Assembly (NCBI GenBank): GCA_016271365.2
Contig: CM028129.1
Span: 459,372,501 to 459,436,500 of the forward strand
Length of the DNA: 64,000 bases
Reading direction: 5' to 3'
Source: Neoceratodus forsteri
Taxonomy: Eukaryota > Chordata > Ceratodontiformes > Ceratodontidae
Shown here: positions 33,566 to 44,537 of the stretch, one piece after another
Position numbering within the stretch: the stretch's first letter is position 1
How the letters are laid out: each line of letters begins with the position of its first letter
Made by a program: the position numbers and the translations under genes
The notes under the pieces: model-generated
The model's input: the letters and a program-made list of their open reading frames with translations, nothing else
Told to the model about the DNA's origin: nothing
Databases searched by the model: none

Positions 33566-35095
33566 TGTTGAAGATGGGGGAGTTGTTCTGCACCCTGTTC
33601 CTGAAGAGTGCCTTAGTACATATTCCAGTCTGCAATTCCCATCACCAAATCCTGAGATCTTGACTGGAGGACACTTTCTGCCCATTCAGAATGATGCCAT
33701 TTGACCTCTGTTCTCTCCCGTGGATGTTTACCAAAGTTTTGGCAGTGGTAACAACCTATCTTCATTGTTGGAGGGGGTCCCCATATTCCCCATTTGGATA
33801 ATTTTCTGATCCGAGGCCGGTTACCATTGGGGACTCCGTTGTCTCTCCAGGTGGCCGTGGAGACCTTCTCCAATCAGGGATTCATTGAACCAGGAGATGT
33901 GCAGCTGGTCCTGTCACAGAATGTCGAATTTATCTTGGCATGGCTGGACTCCAGAGAGGCTTGAGCTAGGCTTCTGCCAGAGAGGTCTCTGGAACTGATG
34001 GAGTGTTTCATCTTCTTCCATCTTTGGACAGATGCCATGCATTGGATTTCCACCATCTTCCCTGCTTGATGGCATCCACTACCTTTGTCATTTAATGGGC
34101 TTGACTTCAGATGCATCATCTCCAGCGGGAGCTCACAACACAGTGGTCTCAGAGGTCATTGCCCTTGTCCCAGCTGGTCATATTCATGTGCATCATGATC
34201 AAAGTGATACTATATGTCAGCATCTAGCTCCAGAGCACCTGCCTGGGAGAGGGGAACCATTAGTCCAGCCAAATTCTATGCTTGCCCTGACTGCAGAATC
34301 CTCCCTCCTGGGTTGGGGAGCTCATCTTGGGGGCTTGTGTGCACAGGTAGTGGACTCCACGGAAGCAGCAGCTATATATCAGTATGCCTGAGGTGACAAC
34401 TATCTACCCAGCATTGCAAACATTCTCCTGGAAAGTGGTGGTCATCCAGTCCATATATGCACGGACAAAATCATGGCTGTGTTCTGTGTGAATAAGAAGG
34501 GGGAGCCCTTTCTTCCAGACTTTGCGGGGAAGCTCTGGAGATGTGGTCATTGGCGTTCAGTCTTAGATCATCATTGTTTTCCACTCATCTTGCTGGTAGG
34601 GATGAGCTAGCAGAGAGCCTCAACCACTTGGAAGACATGTCCCATAAATAGTCTCTTTACTAGGGCATTGTGTGCAGTCTGTCTCAACACTGTGGGACTG
34701 CCCGCATTGACATGTTGGCACCCTGGTAGAACTGCAAGCTGCCACTCTTCAAAATACACATTGCCTGTGTCAGTGTCAGGACACTGTTCAGAACAAGTCA
34801 TTTGTTCTGATCTGGACAAGTAAAATCCTCTGTGCCTTCCCCTCCCTTTCTTGTGGTGCAAGTGATCTTGCAGAAGGTGTGCACTGAAGAGGCTCAGATG
34901 ATCCTCTTAGCTCCATCTTGACCTTGCCTATATTAATACCAGGACCATTTCCCCCTCAGTGCTGAGCATTCAATCATGCTCCCACTCAGACTGGACCTTC
35001 TCACTCAGTCCAAGGGGAGAATTCAGCTCACAGACCTCAAGTCCTTGTACCTGACAGACTGGTTTGCAGAAGAATGGAGTTCCTAGTGATGGAGC
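33566..35095 (+). mobile_element. DIRS-type retrotransposon, RT palm and RNase H
   Basis: Continuation of the DIRS copy. RT: GELFCTLFLKSALVHIPV near 33580, then MFTKVLAVVTTYL near 33725. The YLDDWL box is eroded (YSPFG) near 33785. VEFILAWLDSREA is near 33930, equal to the 'IEFIGAWLDS' motif. RNase H from about 34270: LALTAESSLLGWGAHLGGL (the T-D-A-S aspartate reads E), then HICTDKIMAVFCVNKKG near 34450 and a DELAE...LNHLED text near 34600. The following connection region (RIDMLAPW near 34700, LRLDLLTQSKGRIQLTDLKS near 35000) runs to about 35095, where CR1 sequence begins. The tyrosine recombinase is not present. Confidence 0.85.
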
Positions 35096-36040
35096 TATAC
35101 AATCTCAATGCTGAGCTCAGTAGACTGAGGAGTTCTTCCACTGAACAGGGCCTGGGGCTGGTACATCTCTTTCCCAGTTGTCCCCAGGGCTTCAGAGGCA
35201 GTGTAGTGTATGGTGAGGAGGGAAGATGGATTGGGAAGGAGCAGGTCCTGTCCACCAGAGCAGCAACAACATCTGCTGCAGAGTAATAGCACTGGTCACC
35301 ATCTCCAGTAAATAGGATCCAATCAATGTGGAAAGAGCCTAGTGGTGTGGCCCAGTCTATGTTGAGGAAACCTGCTGGGGGTAGGGAAGAAAGGGGAAAG
35401 GACAGGAAGGCAATCTGGTGTTGGGGGACTCAATAGTCAGAGGGACGGGGAGCTGCTTGAGGGCATGAAGCCTGGATAGGGCTTGGATCAAGGTGGGAGA
35501 AGTGGCCCTGTACATGAAGGAGGGCATCAAGGCAGCCAGGGATATGGTAGCAAGTGAGAATGTGGAGACAAGAGTCACTGTGGGTACAGCTGGAATCAGG
35601 CAGGGGCAGGAAGGAGATAATGGAGGTTGTCTATAGGCCACCAAATCAAAAATACAGGGCAGACGAGGAGCTTGAGAGGGAAGTTAAAAGGGCTGCATCA
35701 AGGAGCTGTGATCATGGATGACTTTCATCTACCTAAATTGGAGTGGTGCATCCTGTGTGTAAGCACTGCCAGAAGTTAGACACTCATGGTTATATTCCAG
35801 GATGGCTTCTTGGTTCAGAGGTCAGGAGCCAACAAGAGATGGGGTGATTCTGGACCTAGTGCTACTGAATTGAGACTATGTCAAGGACATAAAAATTGGG
35901 GCAACATTGGGTATTAGTTACCTTCTATCAGTGTGGTTTGACATTGAGCAAGGTAAGGAGCATACCAACTCTAAAACTAGAGTCCTGAATTTCAGAAGGG
36001 CAAATTTGGGGAGGGAGAAGCTTTAAAGTAGTTTGGCGGG
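35096..36040 (+). mobile_element. CR1 LINE, ORF1 end and endonuclease
   Basis: CR1 on the + strand. An ORF1 coiled-coil-like start (ELYNLNAELSRLRSSSTEQG, 35092) leads to an esterase box V-L-G-D-S-I-V-R-G at about 35423-35449 with the catalytic GDS intact. Most of the rest of the esterase is lost. At 35480-35640 the endonuclease begins (EVALYMKEGIKAARDM), then DGVILDLVLLN near 35840, LGISYLLSVWFDIE near 35910, and SKTRVLNFRRANLG near 35970. The sequence stops at a poly-T tract near 36060, where a SINE has inserted, and resumes at 36481. Stops and frameshifts are common. Confidence 0.85.
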
Positions 36041-36059
36041 TGAAGTGGGTCTGGAGCTG

Positions 36060-36480
36060 TTTTTCTTTTCTTTTTTTTTTCATGTTTTCTGCTCCCATTT
36101 TCTCCTCTGTTCCCCAGGGCCCCAGCACGTGGGCATCATGCATGTGTGGAGGCACACGCATGCCCCATGATGCCGGCTCAGCCCCTTCCGCCCCTCCGAG
36201 TGGCTATCGCCGGAGTTCACTCAGGTCAGCACCACCATCCATCCTCCACTGGTTGGCGGCCAGTGGCCAGGGAGCTTCCAGTCCCTCCCAGGAGGAGAGA
36301 GCTGCCTTGCAGTGGCTCAGTCTCACTCCTTGCCATCCCTCCCCCGGCCGACCCTAACAACCTGGGCTTGTTCCCGAACCTGGGTTGCAGGCACAGCACA
36401 AGGTGTGGTGTCCAGCACCTCAACCCTCAGTGTTACCAGGCTGGCTGGGGCTATTGTTGGGAAATGAGTCATCATTGAGA
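36060..36480 (-). mobile_element. tRNA-derived SINE with poly(A), inserted in CR1
   Basis: Poly-T with C interruptions at 36060-36080 is the poly(A) tail of a minus-strand element. Reading from 36480 down, a B-box-like 'aggttcgggaacaagccc' (rc of 36366-36383) lies about 100 bases in. It shares 'tcgggaacaagcc' with the SINE at 13605. The body is GC-rich (~300 bp). CR1 coding sequence resumes on the other side, which fixes this as an insertion. A target site duplication was not clear. Confidence 0.6.
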
Positions 36481-36990
36481 GCAGCTTATGAGAGGTCACC
36501 TGCTCCCGTATGAGGGATTTGAGGAAAAGTGCAGAAAACTGATTTGGTTTGCAAGGGAGGTGGGGATTGCAGTGAGAGATAAAAGGGCAATATTCAGGAG
36601 ATACAAAGGGAGCAAAGTGGAGTAGGACAAGGAATCATACATAGAAAATGGGGGAAGCCAACATGCTGGAGCGGAGGGTAAGGCAGAAGCGAAACTGAGG
36701 ACAACAGAGGAAGATTTAGAGGGTGATATGGCCTTCTTTAGCTACGTTAGGCAAAAGAGACAGATGAGGGAAGGCATGATCATGCTGCAACTGGGTGGGG
36801 GTGGAAGAAGTATAGTAATATTGAACAATTATGTCTGTTCAGTGTTTTCAAAAGAAGTAGGAGGGTCCACTACTTGAATGGAAGTTAGAATGAGCCAGAT
36901 CAGGAGGGGGGCACTGAGGATAAAACCGATGTCAGCTGAAAGGGTACTCAAGGAGCTCGAGGCCCTGAAAGTCAGTAAATCTCCGTGTTC
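36481..36990 (+). mobile_element. CR1 LINE, endonuclease-RT linker
   Basis: Continues the CR1 of 35096-36040: KLIWFAREVGIAVRDKRAI and FRRYKGSKVE (linker), then the usual NNYVCSVFSKEVG text near 36830 and ERVLKELEALKVSK at 36938-36976, where it is broken off. The next RT motif (the family's AMGPDGIHPR) is absent. Confidence 0.8.
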
Positions 36991-37074
36991 ACATGGGCAA
37001 GGCCACTGTTTTTCATTTTTACTGGAAAACTCTAAAATTCTGGAATTTGGACGGTCTGCACACAGGTAAAAATA

Positions 37075-38120
37075 GAGAAGTTCACAGAATTTGGCATTTT
37101 CTGCCTCTCGGATTCAGGAATGTCATCCTGCCCTGAGACAGTGTCAACAGATTATATTTCAAGGGCAAGTTGATAGGATGCCTGTTGAAGAGAGACAGGA
37201 CAGGGAATATGCCAGGTTCCAGATCTTCATTGCTTCTGTGCACAGCTTTGAAGATCTTTTTCCTCCCTGCTTGTTTTTGTAGTACATTGTTATGGTGGTG
37301 TTTGTTTTGACCTGGACAGACTGACCTCTGATCTGGGAAGAAAGTCTGCAATGCCAGCTACACTGCCCTGAGCTCCAGGAGATTTATGTACTCCTGAGTT
37401 TCCTGCATACTCCCAAATACCACCTACAGTGAGATCCTCTTGGTGGGTGCTTCAGCCTAGCAGGGAGGCATCCATTCTGAGTAGCCATAGGTGATTGATG
37501 AAGGAGGGGAATTCCCGAGGTTGCATTCTTCCTTCCACCATTCCAGTGTTCTTAGCAAAGACTTTGTGACAGGCGCTAATTTGGACAGTGGATCCCACCG
37601 CTGAGACCAGTGGTCTCCTAGGTGATACTGAACATCTATCATTTGAAACCTGGCCCCTGGTACCTCTGCAATGGACAAGGCCATGTGCCACAGTAAATGC
37701 ATAAACCCCTGCAGGCCTTGGCTAACCTGTCTTGAAGGATTCTTCAGTTGTGATAAGATTTACTACCCTTGCTTGAGGGAGAATGCCTTCCTTTGCAGGT
37801 ATCCAGCTCAGTACCAATAAAGTTCAGAATTTGATTGGGTTCTTTTTGGGACTTTTGAAGATTTATCAGAAAGCTCAGGTCCTTTAATGTACCTTGAGTC
37901 AACAGTAGGGAGGACTTTGCATCCTGCTTTGTTTTTCCTGAGACCAGCCAGTCATCCAGATAGGGAAAAACCACCACCCCTTGCCTTATCAAATGTGCTG
38001 CTACCACAACTAGGCACTTTGTAAACACTCTTGGAGGTAAAGTGAGTCTGAAGGGAAGGGCTCTGATCTGGTACTGGCAGATCTTACTTTGAGGAAGAGC
38101 TCCTGCAGTAGGCTACACCA
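37075..38120 (-). mobile_element. DIRS-type fragment, RT and RNase H
   Basis: Minus strand. From 38115: YQIRALPFRLTLPPRVFTKC, LVVVAAHLIRQGVVVFPYLD (the intact catalytic YLDDWL follows, at about 37966-37949), then LSFLINLQKSQKEPNQILNF and IGTELDT. Next are a connection segment (37740-37460) and RNase H text (LRMDASLLG near 37460, QTFFPDQ at 37349, then N-K-Q-A-G-R near 37275). The RT is better preserved here than in the DIRS copy at 28860-35095, but RNase H has stops. Orientation is opposite to that copy. Both ends are truncated and no recombinase remains. Confidence 0.85.
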
Positions 38121-38336
38121 TAAGGACTATGCCACCAGGCACTAGGACTCAAGGAAAAACTTCAAGCCAGCAGTAACACAGCTGAAGCACTTTGGCATCG
38201 GTCTGCCCACCAATGTCACCAGCTGTATAAAGGGGTGGTCCCCAGCCTCACCTCAGTTCTTTTCCTGCGTAACCCCATGTGCTTGGCTCCATCGGATGCC
38301 TCATTGCATCTGTCGACTATAGTACTTTCTGTTTTA

Positions 38337-38575
38337 CCATATAAATGTGTGAAGAGGCTTGTGTACCTCAAGTGAATCCTGCTGCCATTAAAGGACTTTT
38401 GCCTGTTACTGTTCACCATATAAATGTGTGAGGAGGCTTGGTTAGCTCCAGTGAATCCTGCTGCCATTAAAGGACTTTTGCCTGTTGCAGTTTGCCATAT
38501 AAATGTGTGAGGAGTCTCGTGGAGCTCAAGAGTAGCCCTGCTGACATTGAAGGACCCTATCTTGTTTGGAGGTCG
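38337..38575. repeat. 79-bp minisatellite, 3 copies
   Basis: 'ccatataaatgtgtga' recurs at 38337, 38416 and 38495 (79 bp apart). Each is followed by gaggcttg, gaatcctgctgccatt and aaaggacttttgcctgtt; the third copy is more diverged. Confidence 0.95.
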
Positions 38576-39399
38576 TGAGTACTAATTCAGGGTCGCTCTC
38601 TGTTGAATTGCCACATTGAATCCAAATGGAATCACTGTACTGCTGACTGTTTAAACTAATTTTTCTTTTCTCTGTGGGAAAGAGCCCCTACCAGCTGCCA
38701 CGGTTTGGACTAGCCACTAGGGCTTGGGTACCCAGGGACAGTAACTGGTAGGGATAGCCTTGCACAGAGCCATGAGTAGATGAGTAAAGTGATAAGCTAA
38801 TTAACCTGATTTCCCCTGTCCTTGTTATATTCCCCTAAATAAATCCGAGCTGCTTGTTTCAGCAAAGTTATACTGCCTGAGGTATTTGTCTATGTTAAAG
38901 TATTGTACTGTGATTGTTGCACTGTATCTTATTTTACAGGAGGTCCCAGTGCCTGAACCAGCCCTGGGGGTAAGTGTATACTGTGAAGGTAATTCTGATA
39001 TATTGTGTGGGCCACTAGTGGGAAGAAAGGGGGGTTGCAGTGTCCCAGAGGGCTGTGACCAAGTAAGTTTAACTATTGCAAACCCTGACCTCTGGGTGGA
39101 GGCACCCGCCATTGGATCCAGGCCCCTCAACCTGTTAGTTGAAAATCAGGCAGGGGTAGTAGCCCCAGGGATAGCGCCATCTAGGGGTTACATTTGTACT
39201 GTGGCCTGTAATTTTTCCAGGGGTTGTGATGTTATCTCTTTGTGATTTCAACCTGAATAGGCCCCCACAAGCGTGTCAGTTAGTGTACCCTCAATCAGCA
39301 CTTCAGATTGCAGATTCTTTTGCTGTGTTGAAATCTGTGAGCTTTCCCTATTATCTTAGGGGTAGACATTTTGCAGAATGCAGACCTTTACTGCATTGA
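38576..39399. other. Unassigned stretch with a micro-exon candidate
   Basis: No transposon protein was recognised. A 30-nt segment, 38940-38969, has an excellent acceptor (atcttattttacag) and donor (gtaagt) and encodes EVPVPEPALG in phase 0. AATAAA at about 38838-38843 and the 'cagtgtccca' context also allow an LTR-element reading, so host origin is uncertain. Confidence 0.3.
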
Positions 39400-41110
39400 C
39401 CTCCTCCTCATTCATTTTATCCTTTTGTACCTCCACTTCCCTTGAAAGAAAGAAAGAAAAACTTGAACTGGGATTTCTTGTCCAAGCCTTGCCCCTTGAG
39501 CAACACCATTCCCCAGCCAGGTATTAAACTCACCTATCCTTCCTTTCCTTGCTGTACTCATGCAGGGTACTATGAGTACCTCAAGAAGGCCACCAATCCC
39601 CCATCTCCTCACACAGCCTTCCCAGTTTCTTGAATCTCTCCTTACACTTCCACCATCCCACTGCCAGGTCATTCGTTCTCACATGCACCACAACATGAGG
39701 TCTCCTATTTCCCTTCTCTGCATATTTAACAAGAGACTGCCCGCCCTGTCGGCAGTCAGCCCAGGTGTGGATCTGGCCCAGATTGGTTATGCCTTTCCTT
39801 ACTGCCCCATCTGAGTCCATTTTAGTATGGAATCCACAACACTAGAACCCCACTTCATGCCATACCTCCCCCAACCTTTTCTCTATCTACTCATTAGTAG
39901 ACTCTCCCTTACCCTGCCTTTTAGTAACTCCATCCAATCTCCTCCACCTCCCCAACCTCCTCCCTTCCGGCCTGCACCTCCCCAATGCTCCCTCACTATC
40001 TTCCCTTCTCTACCTCTACCCTGGGTCCCCATCCCTCCTGCTGGCATCTATCTCACCAGCATTGTCCTTCCCCATTACCCTGTTCCCTCCATCCACCAGT
40101 CCAACTGAGTCCCTCTCCCCTTCTCTCTTCCTCTGTCCAACTGCTGTCACCTGGGCTGTCCCTGCCCCTATTCCCTCCTGCCCCATCTTGGAGATCCAGC
40201 GCCTTCCTTCCACCATTTCTGCAAACACTGTAAACCTGTTACCTGCCTTTTCAGTGCTGCTGAGACTAAGCTCCTTCCTCCCCGAGGCTTTCCTCCGTTA
40301 CTAGACCCCTAGTCATCTTGACCCCTCTCCCCCCTCCTCCCTTCCTCTCCCTCTTCAGTTCTGATGCTCCTCCTATGCCTTGCATCATGCTACCTGTGCC
40401 AAAGGCCATCCTGCCCCAGCTCCCTCTCCCTTCACCCTCTCCAACTCCTTGCCCAGCCACTGCACTTCTCCCTCCAGCCTCCTCAGCCTATGACAGATTG
40501 GACACCCACCTAGCTTCCATAATATGTTCATCCAATCAGCTGCCCCACAGTCATTGCAGCCTACTATACTTCCCATGCTGACCCCCCAGTATTCCGCTGC
40601 TCCCTGTACTCTCCCCCATTACACTGTTCCCATCCTCCCCTATTCTGCAATGCCACCCTCTGGCACATTTTCCCTCATCTCTCTCCATATTCATACCTCT
40701 GTGCTGCCCTTATCCCCCCCCCATGCTTTAAACTCCTTAAGTGGTGCCTGTATCCTCTCTTCAGCTTATAGACCCTTCCTATGCAGTAGTATCTCCTTAA
40801 GACCCTTGTTCCTGACTATTTTCACCCACTCAACATATCAGTACAGCTTTTTCAACTACATTAATCCTGCAGTCTTTACTCCTGTGTGTTTCCACTCTAG
40901 CTATGTCTTTCCACACCCTGTGGCTTTCAGACTTCTGGCCAGGGAATGAAATGGGCTGCACCTGGCAGTCCAGTCCACCAATTGTAGGGTAGCTCCTCCC
41001 CAATAAATGTGCAATACTCCAGGGTGGGAGTGATGGGGGAGGGTGGGATTAGGGTCCTACCCTGGTTCTCATGAGAGTCAATTAGCCCTGACCTTTTCCC
41101 CACCAGACCT
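39400..41110 (-). mobile_element. CR1 LINE, 5' UTR and ORF1
   Basis: Minus-strand, G/A-rich in the sense direction like the CR1 5' end at 62655-64000. From 40576 down there is a Cys-bearing segment (CNDCGAADWMN ... GGCPICHRL), a possible zinc-binding finger of the CR1 ORF1 type. A glycine/glutamate/arginine-rich stretch follows, then esterase text near 39720: VVVHVRTNDLAVG (HLGTND in better copies; the G reads R). FKKLGRLCEEMG follows at about 39630. The nucleophile box is decayed. The element stops near 39440 beside a (GAAA)n tract, so endonuclease and RT are absent. Confidence 0.75.
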
Positions 41111-41699
41111 CTCAATCCCCAAACAAAGGTACAAGTTCAAACACAATTCCCTGCAAGAGGTCCAAATCTGAAAGTAACTCACCCAGCCAGAACTCCAAAC
41201 ACTCCACAGCACAGATTAAACATCACAGCACAGGATGCCCCCCAGTAACAGTTATAACTCCCAGTACTGATTTTAAATCCCACCACCATCTCCCCTCCAG
41301 CACAAACAATTCCAGTATCAAAATTAAAATTGAAAAAGAAAAGGCCAGCACTTCCTGAAACAGCTCCTTCTGTTGCTAGATCCCAAGTGAGTTGGCAAAC
41401 TTCAATCCATGAAATAATTTGTGAAGTTTGCCACATTTGTGAAGTGCACAGGGCTGACTTCAGGAGGATTTTGTCTGGGGAACATGCACTTTTTTAGGAG
41501 AAGTTATGCAAATTCACTGGCGAAGTTGCAACTTCGTCATAAAGTCAACTTAACTTTGCCTTAAAATGTGCCATTTCCCCAGGAAAAATCAATGTGAAGC
41601 GGCAAAGTGACAAACTGGGCAATTTGTAAAGTTTTTCATGAAGGCATATTTCAGTTTCGCCAGAACTTCATCAGCAAAGAAAAACATTGCAACATCCCT
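41111..41699. other. Short GAAGTT palindromes, otherwise unassigned
   Basis: Contains a hairpin at 41394-41432 (ggcaaacttca / tgaagtttgcc) and a perfect 14-bp palindrome at 41522-41535 (gaagttgcaacttc). Both lie among many GAAGTT/AACTTC/GCAAA words. A similar word pattern recurs at 43669-43800. No protein signature was seen. Confidence 0.5.
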
Positions 41700-42176
41700 T
41701 ATCAGTATTGTTCTTGTATAATTCTACAGTTGAATGGGTTGTACAAGGGCAATATGGTATCTTCATGTTTTACAGTTTTCTAATGTGGACTATTCTAAAT
41801 ACTCATTGTTATGCATTTTGGAAATTCTTCATTTTCTCTTAAGACTACCCTATTGTAATGGGAGTGTAGGTAGCCAGACCCATAGTCAGCCTCCGAACAG
41901 CCTACCAATTTTTGGGTTGCATACCCATGGTATTTGCTATTGGACTGCTTAGGTCATATCATGTTAGGAAATCTTAACTCTCTTGCTGAAAAAGGGTTCT
42001 AATTGTCTTTTTGATTGATATATTATTTTGCCACAGACTCTGTCTTTGCATGTAATAATATTTTGAGTTGTTATTTTATATTTGTGTGTATTTTGTAAAT
42101 GTATATGTCCAAATTATAATGGCTTTAGCCACTCAAATAAACTTAAACTTGAAACTAGTGTTGGTAAAAAAAAAAA
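41700..42176 (+). other. Possible retroposed 3' UTR with poly(A)
   Basis: A/T-rich non-coding text ends in AATAAA (42136-42141), then 'cttaaacttgaaac' and an A run at about 42166-42176. The layout is that of a LINE or processed transcript 3' end. The family is not recognised. Confidence 0.35.
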
Positions 42177-42545
42177 CATGATAGACTGATAATATGGGAA
42201 CTGAAACCTTCTAGTTACCCACAGGTTAAGTACAGTTTAGCCTTCCCCACACTGCAGTGAGTTCAATGATTATAACAAGGGAGGACTGGCATCACTTGAA
42301 ACTGAAACTGAAGCCCTCTAGTTACCCACATGTCACTTACAGTGCAGCCTTTCCTGCACAATGATGAATTTTGTGTTGATAAAATGGAAAGGACTGATGG
42401 TGCGGTAAATGAAGCCCTCTAGTTACACATAGGTGAGATGTATAGCAGCCTTCCACACTGTGATGAGTTTAGTGTTGGTAAAGGGGGAACTGGAATCATA
42501 AACTGAAGTTCTGTAGTTATTCACGGGTACAGTATAGAGCAGTCT
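42177..42545. repeat. ~100-bp tandem repeat, 4 diverged copies
   Basis: 'ctctagttaccca' or its variants occur near 42211, 42316, 42418 and 42514. Each is followed by a cag(c/t)ctt block about 35-40 bp later and by 'gtgttggtaaa' or similar and 'gggaactg' before the next copy. Identity between copies is about 70-80% by eye. Confidence 0.8.
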
Positions 42546-43668
42546 TGCTTTACTGTTTTGGCTGCCAAAAATGATTTAACTTGATGCCTACTTAAAACAT
42601 CACACTCAGTGGTTATCAAGTTTTGACAGCATAACTCCTCCTCATGCTGACAAGCTTACCTGGTGACTCTGCAATGCCTCTCCACCCTTGCAGTTTGCTC
42701 TTCACCAGGACCTCAGGGTCAGTTGTGGTTTGGGGAGCAGACTGCCAGAGAGGAGCTGCATTCTTCTTCAGCTCCCACTTGTGCATTTGTTGATTGCTGA
42801 TTCACTGGTGCAGGAGTAAGGATCAGGATTCATTGCCTATACCAGCAAACTGGAGAGTTTATTTTATTATTGTGCTATTAGGTGCATTTGGGATTATATC
42901 CCAGACTTCCAAAAGGGACCACAAGCATGTAAACAAACATAACTGTGATCATACTTATTGTCCTCTGACCCTAGCCAGATGAAAGAAAAGGTCAGAGTGC
43001 AATCCAGACATTGCCCAGAACCAGACAACCAATCAGAATGCAGAATACCTTGTTTATGGGCACTGAAGCCAAATGCTGCACTGATGTGTGTGCAGGCAAC
43101 ATCCTGAAAATGCTGAGTTTCACACAACCCAGACAATGTATGAGCACAACCAGGTGAGCACCAGACTCAGCCATTCAGCTAAAATTATGGAAGTAACCAC
43201 TCAAGGCAGAAGAGGAGAGAAAATCCCTTTCTAAAGGGTACAGAGAGAAATCCCCACATGGGGTGAAGACCAGAAAGGCTGAGGTGGCCGACCTTTAGCT
43301 CACTCCCGCAAGCCACCAGAAGTAAAACTGTGACTACAGTGACATGTGCATCCAGCTCCTGGATTCTCATTGTAGCAGAATTACAATTAAGAAATACCAG
43401 TTATCTGAAACTTCAAGGGGCAACAATAGCAATGTAACAGAATGAGTAATACTCAGGGCCTTGGTCCTGCAACTTGTCATTGATTAGATAGAGTGTCGGG
43501 CATCAGAAACCCTGGGCTAGGACTGAACAATTTGGATTGCTGAAGCAGAAGACGTGCATGTGCACTATCTGGCTTTGGACTACCATTACCATAAAGGGAT
43601 TTGGCTTACTATTTCTCCACTTTCGCAACTGTGCAACATACCACTACTTTGTAGTGATGGGCACAGTA
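42546..43668. other. Unassigned stretch
   Basis: No recognisable transposon motif or tandem repeat. Confidence 0.4.
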
Positions 43669-43810
43669 AAGGAAATTCACTTTGCAAAGTTCTTTGCAAG
43701 GTAGATGCACTTCAGAAAGTGGTTCGCCATTCAAAGTAAGGCTTTGCAAAGTGTGGAAGCATTTTGCAAAGTGGGAACTTTGCTGGCAAAGTTTGCACTT
43801 TTAGAGGTCT
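43669..43810. repeat. Cluster of GCAAAGT/ACTTTGC words
   Basis: At least six occurrences of tttgcaaagt-like words in both orientations within 140 bp (for example actttgcaaagttctttgca). These give overlapping short palindromes. They resemble the words at 41394-41690. Confidence 0.6.
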
Positions 43811-43947
43811 GTGAAGTGCCAAGTTCTCCAGCAATTGAACCAAATACAAGGTCTGCACTATGTGATCTACAGAGTGGAGAGCACAGCATGTCTCATGGTG
43901 TCATTGCAGCACTAGATTTCTGACTTCATTTGTTACACCACATATAG

Positions 43948-44105
43948 AATAGTGGATGGATGACCATCCACAACAAGGCTGTGTTTCCAGCGAGGGAGTT
44001 GATAATGTCATAGAGACCTGGAGAGTGAAGCTCGAGAGGTCTCTATATCATCAACTCCTGATATGTAAAACACACTTAGTTGTGGATGGTCACCCATCCA
44101 TTATT
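43948..44105. repeat. 158-bp palindrome
   Basis: The left arm is 43948-44018 and the right arm 44034-44105, centre about 44026. Pairing blocks include ggatgg...ccatccacaac with gttgtggatgg...ccatcc, ggctgtgttt with aaacacact, ggagttgat with atcaactcc, and agagacct with aggtctct. Arms pair at roughly 80% or more. It could fold as RNA or extrude as a cruciform, and a small MITE-like element is the simplest origin. Flanks show no clear target duplication. Confidence 0.9.
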
Positions 44106-44470
44106 TTTTATAGTATATGGTTCCCCAAAATAGACACAAGGTTCATACCATGTGTTCACGCTCCTGCACAAGTCCTCACTTGAGTCCCGTCTTCGAAGAT
44201 ACCGGTCCTCCTCTTGGCTGTTACACTGTACTCCAGTCACATCCCCAAATATACTGGTACTCATTGCTGTGGTCCCACTCTGCTTTTCCCAGTAACTGCC
44301 AGAAATTTTGAAAAAAAAAAGAAAACCTGCAAATTGATAGTTTGGACACACAAAGCCGATTATGGCAGTCCGTGCCCAAACTGTCTGCTCACCCAACCAC
44401 TCGCTAAGTGAGGCCACCATTTTAGAGTGTATTTTTTGAATCACCACCTGTTTCCACTAATCAGGTAGGA

Positions 44471-44537
44471 GCTCAAGGGGGAAAAGTTGTTGTACTATCG
44501 ATGTGATATCAGAATGATAGTACAACTTTTTTGAGCT
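44471..44537. repeat. Short hairpin
   Basis: aaaagttg...gtactatc (44482-44499) pairs with gatagtacaactttt (44516-44530). The outer gctcaa (44471) pairs with ttgagc. The loop is ~16 nt. Confidence 0.85.

Noticed and set aside
28860..35095. Endogenous retrovirus or Gypsy element
   Set aside because: RT, RNase H and gag text follow the DIRS pattern. No protease, integrase, envelope or paired LTRs were seen.
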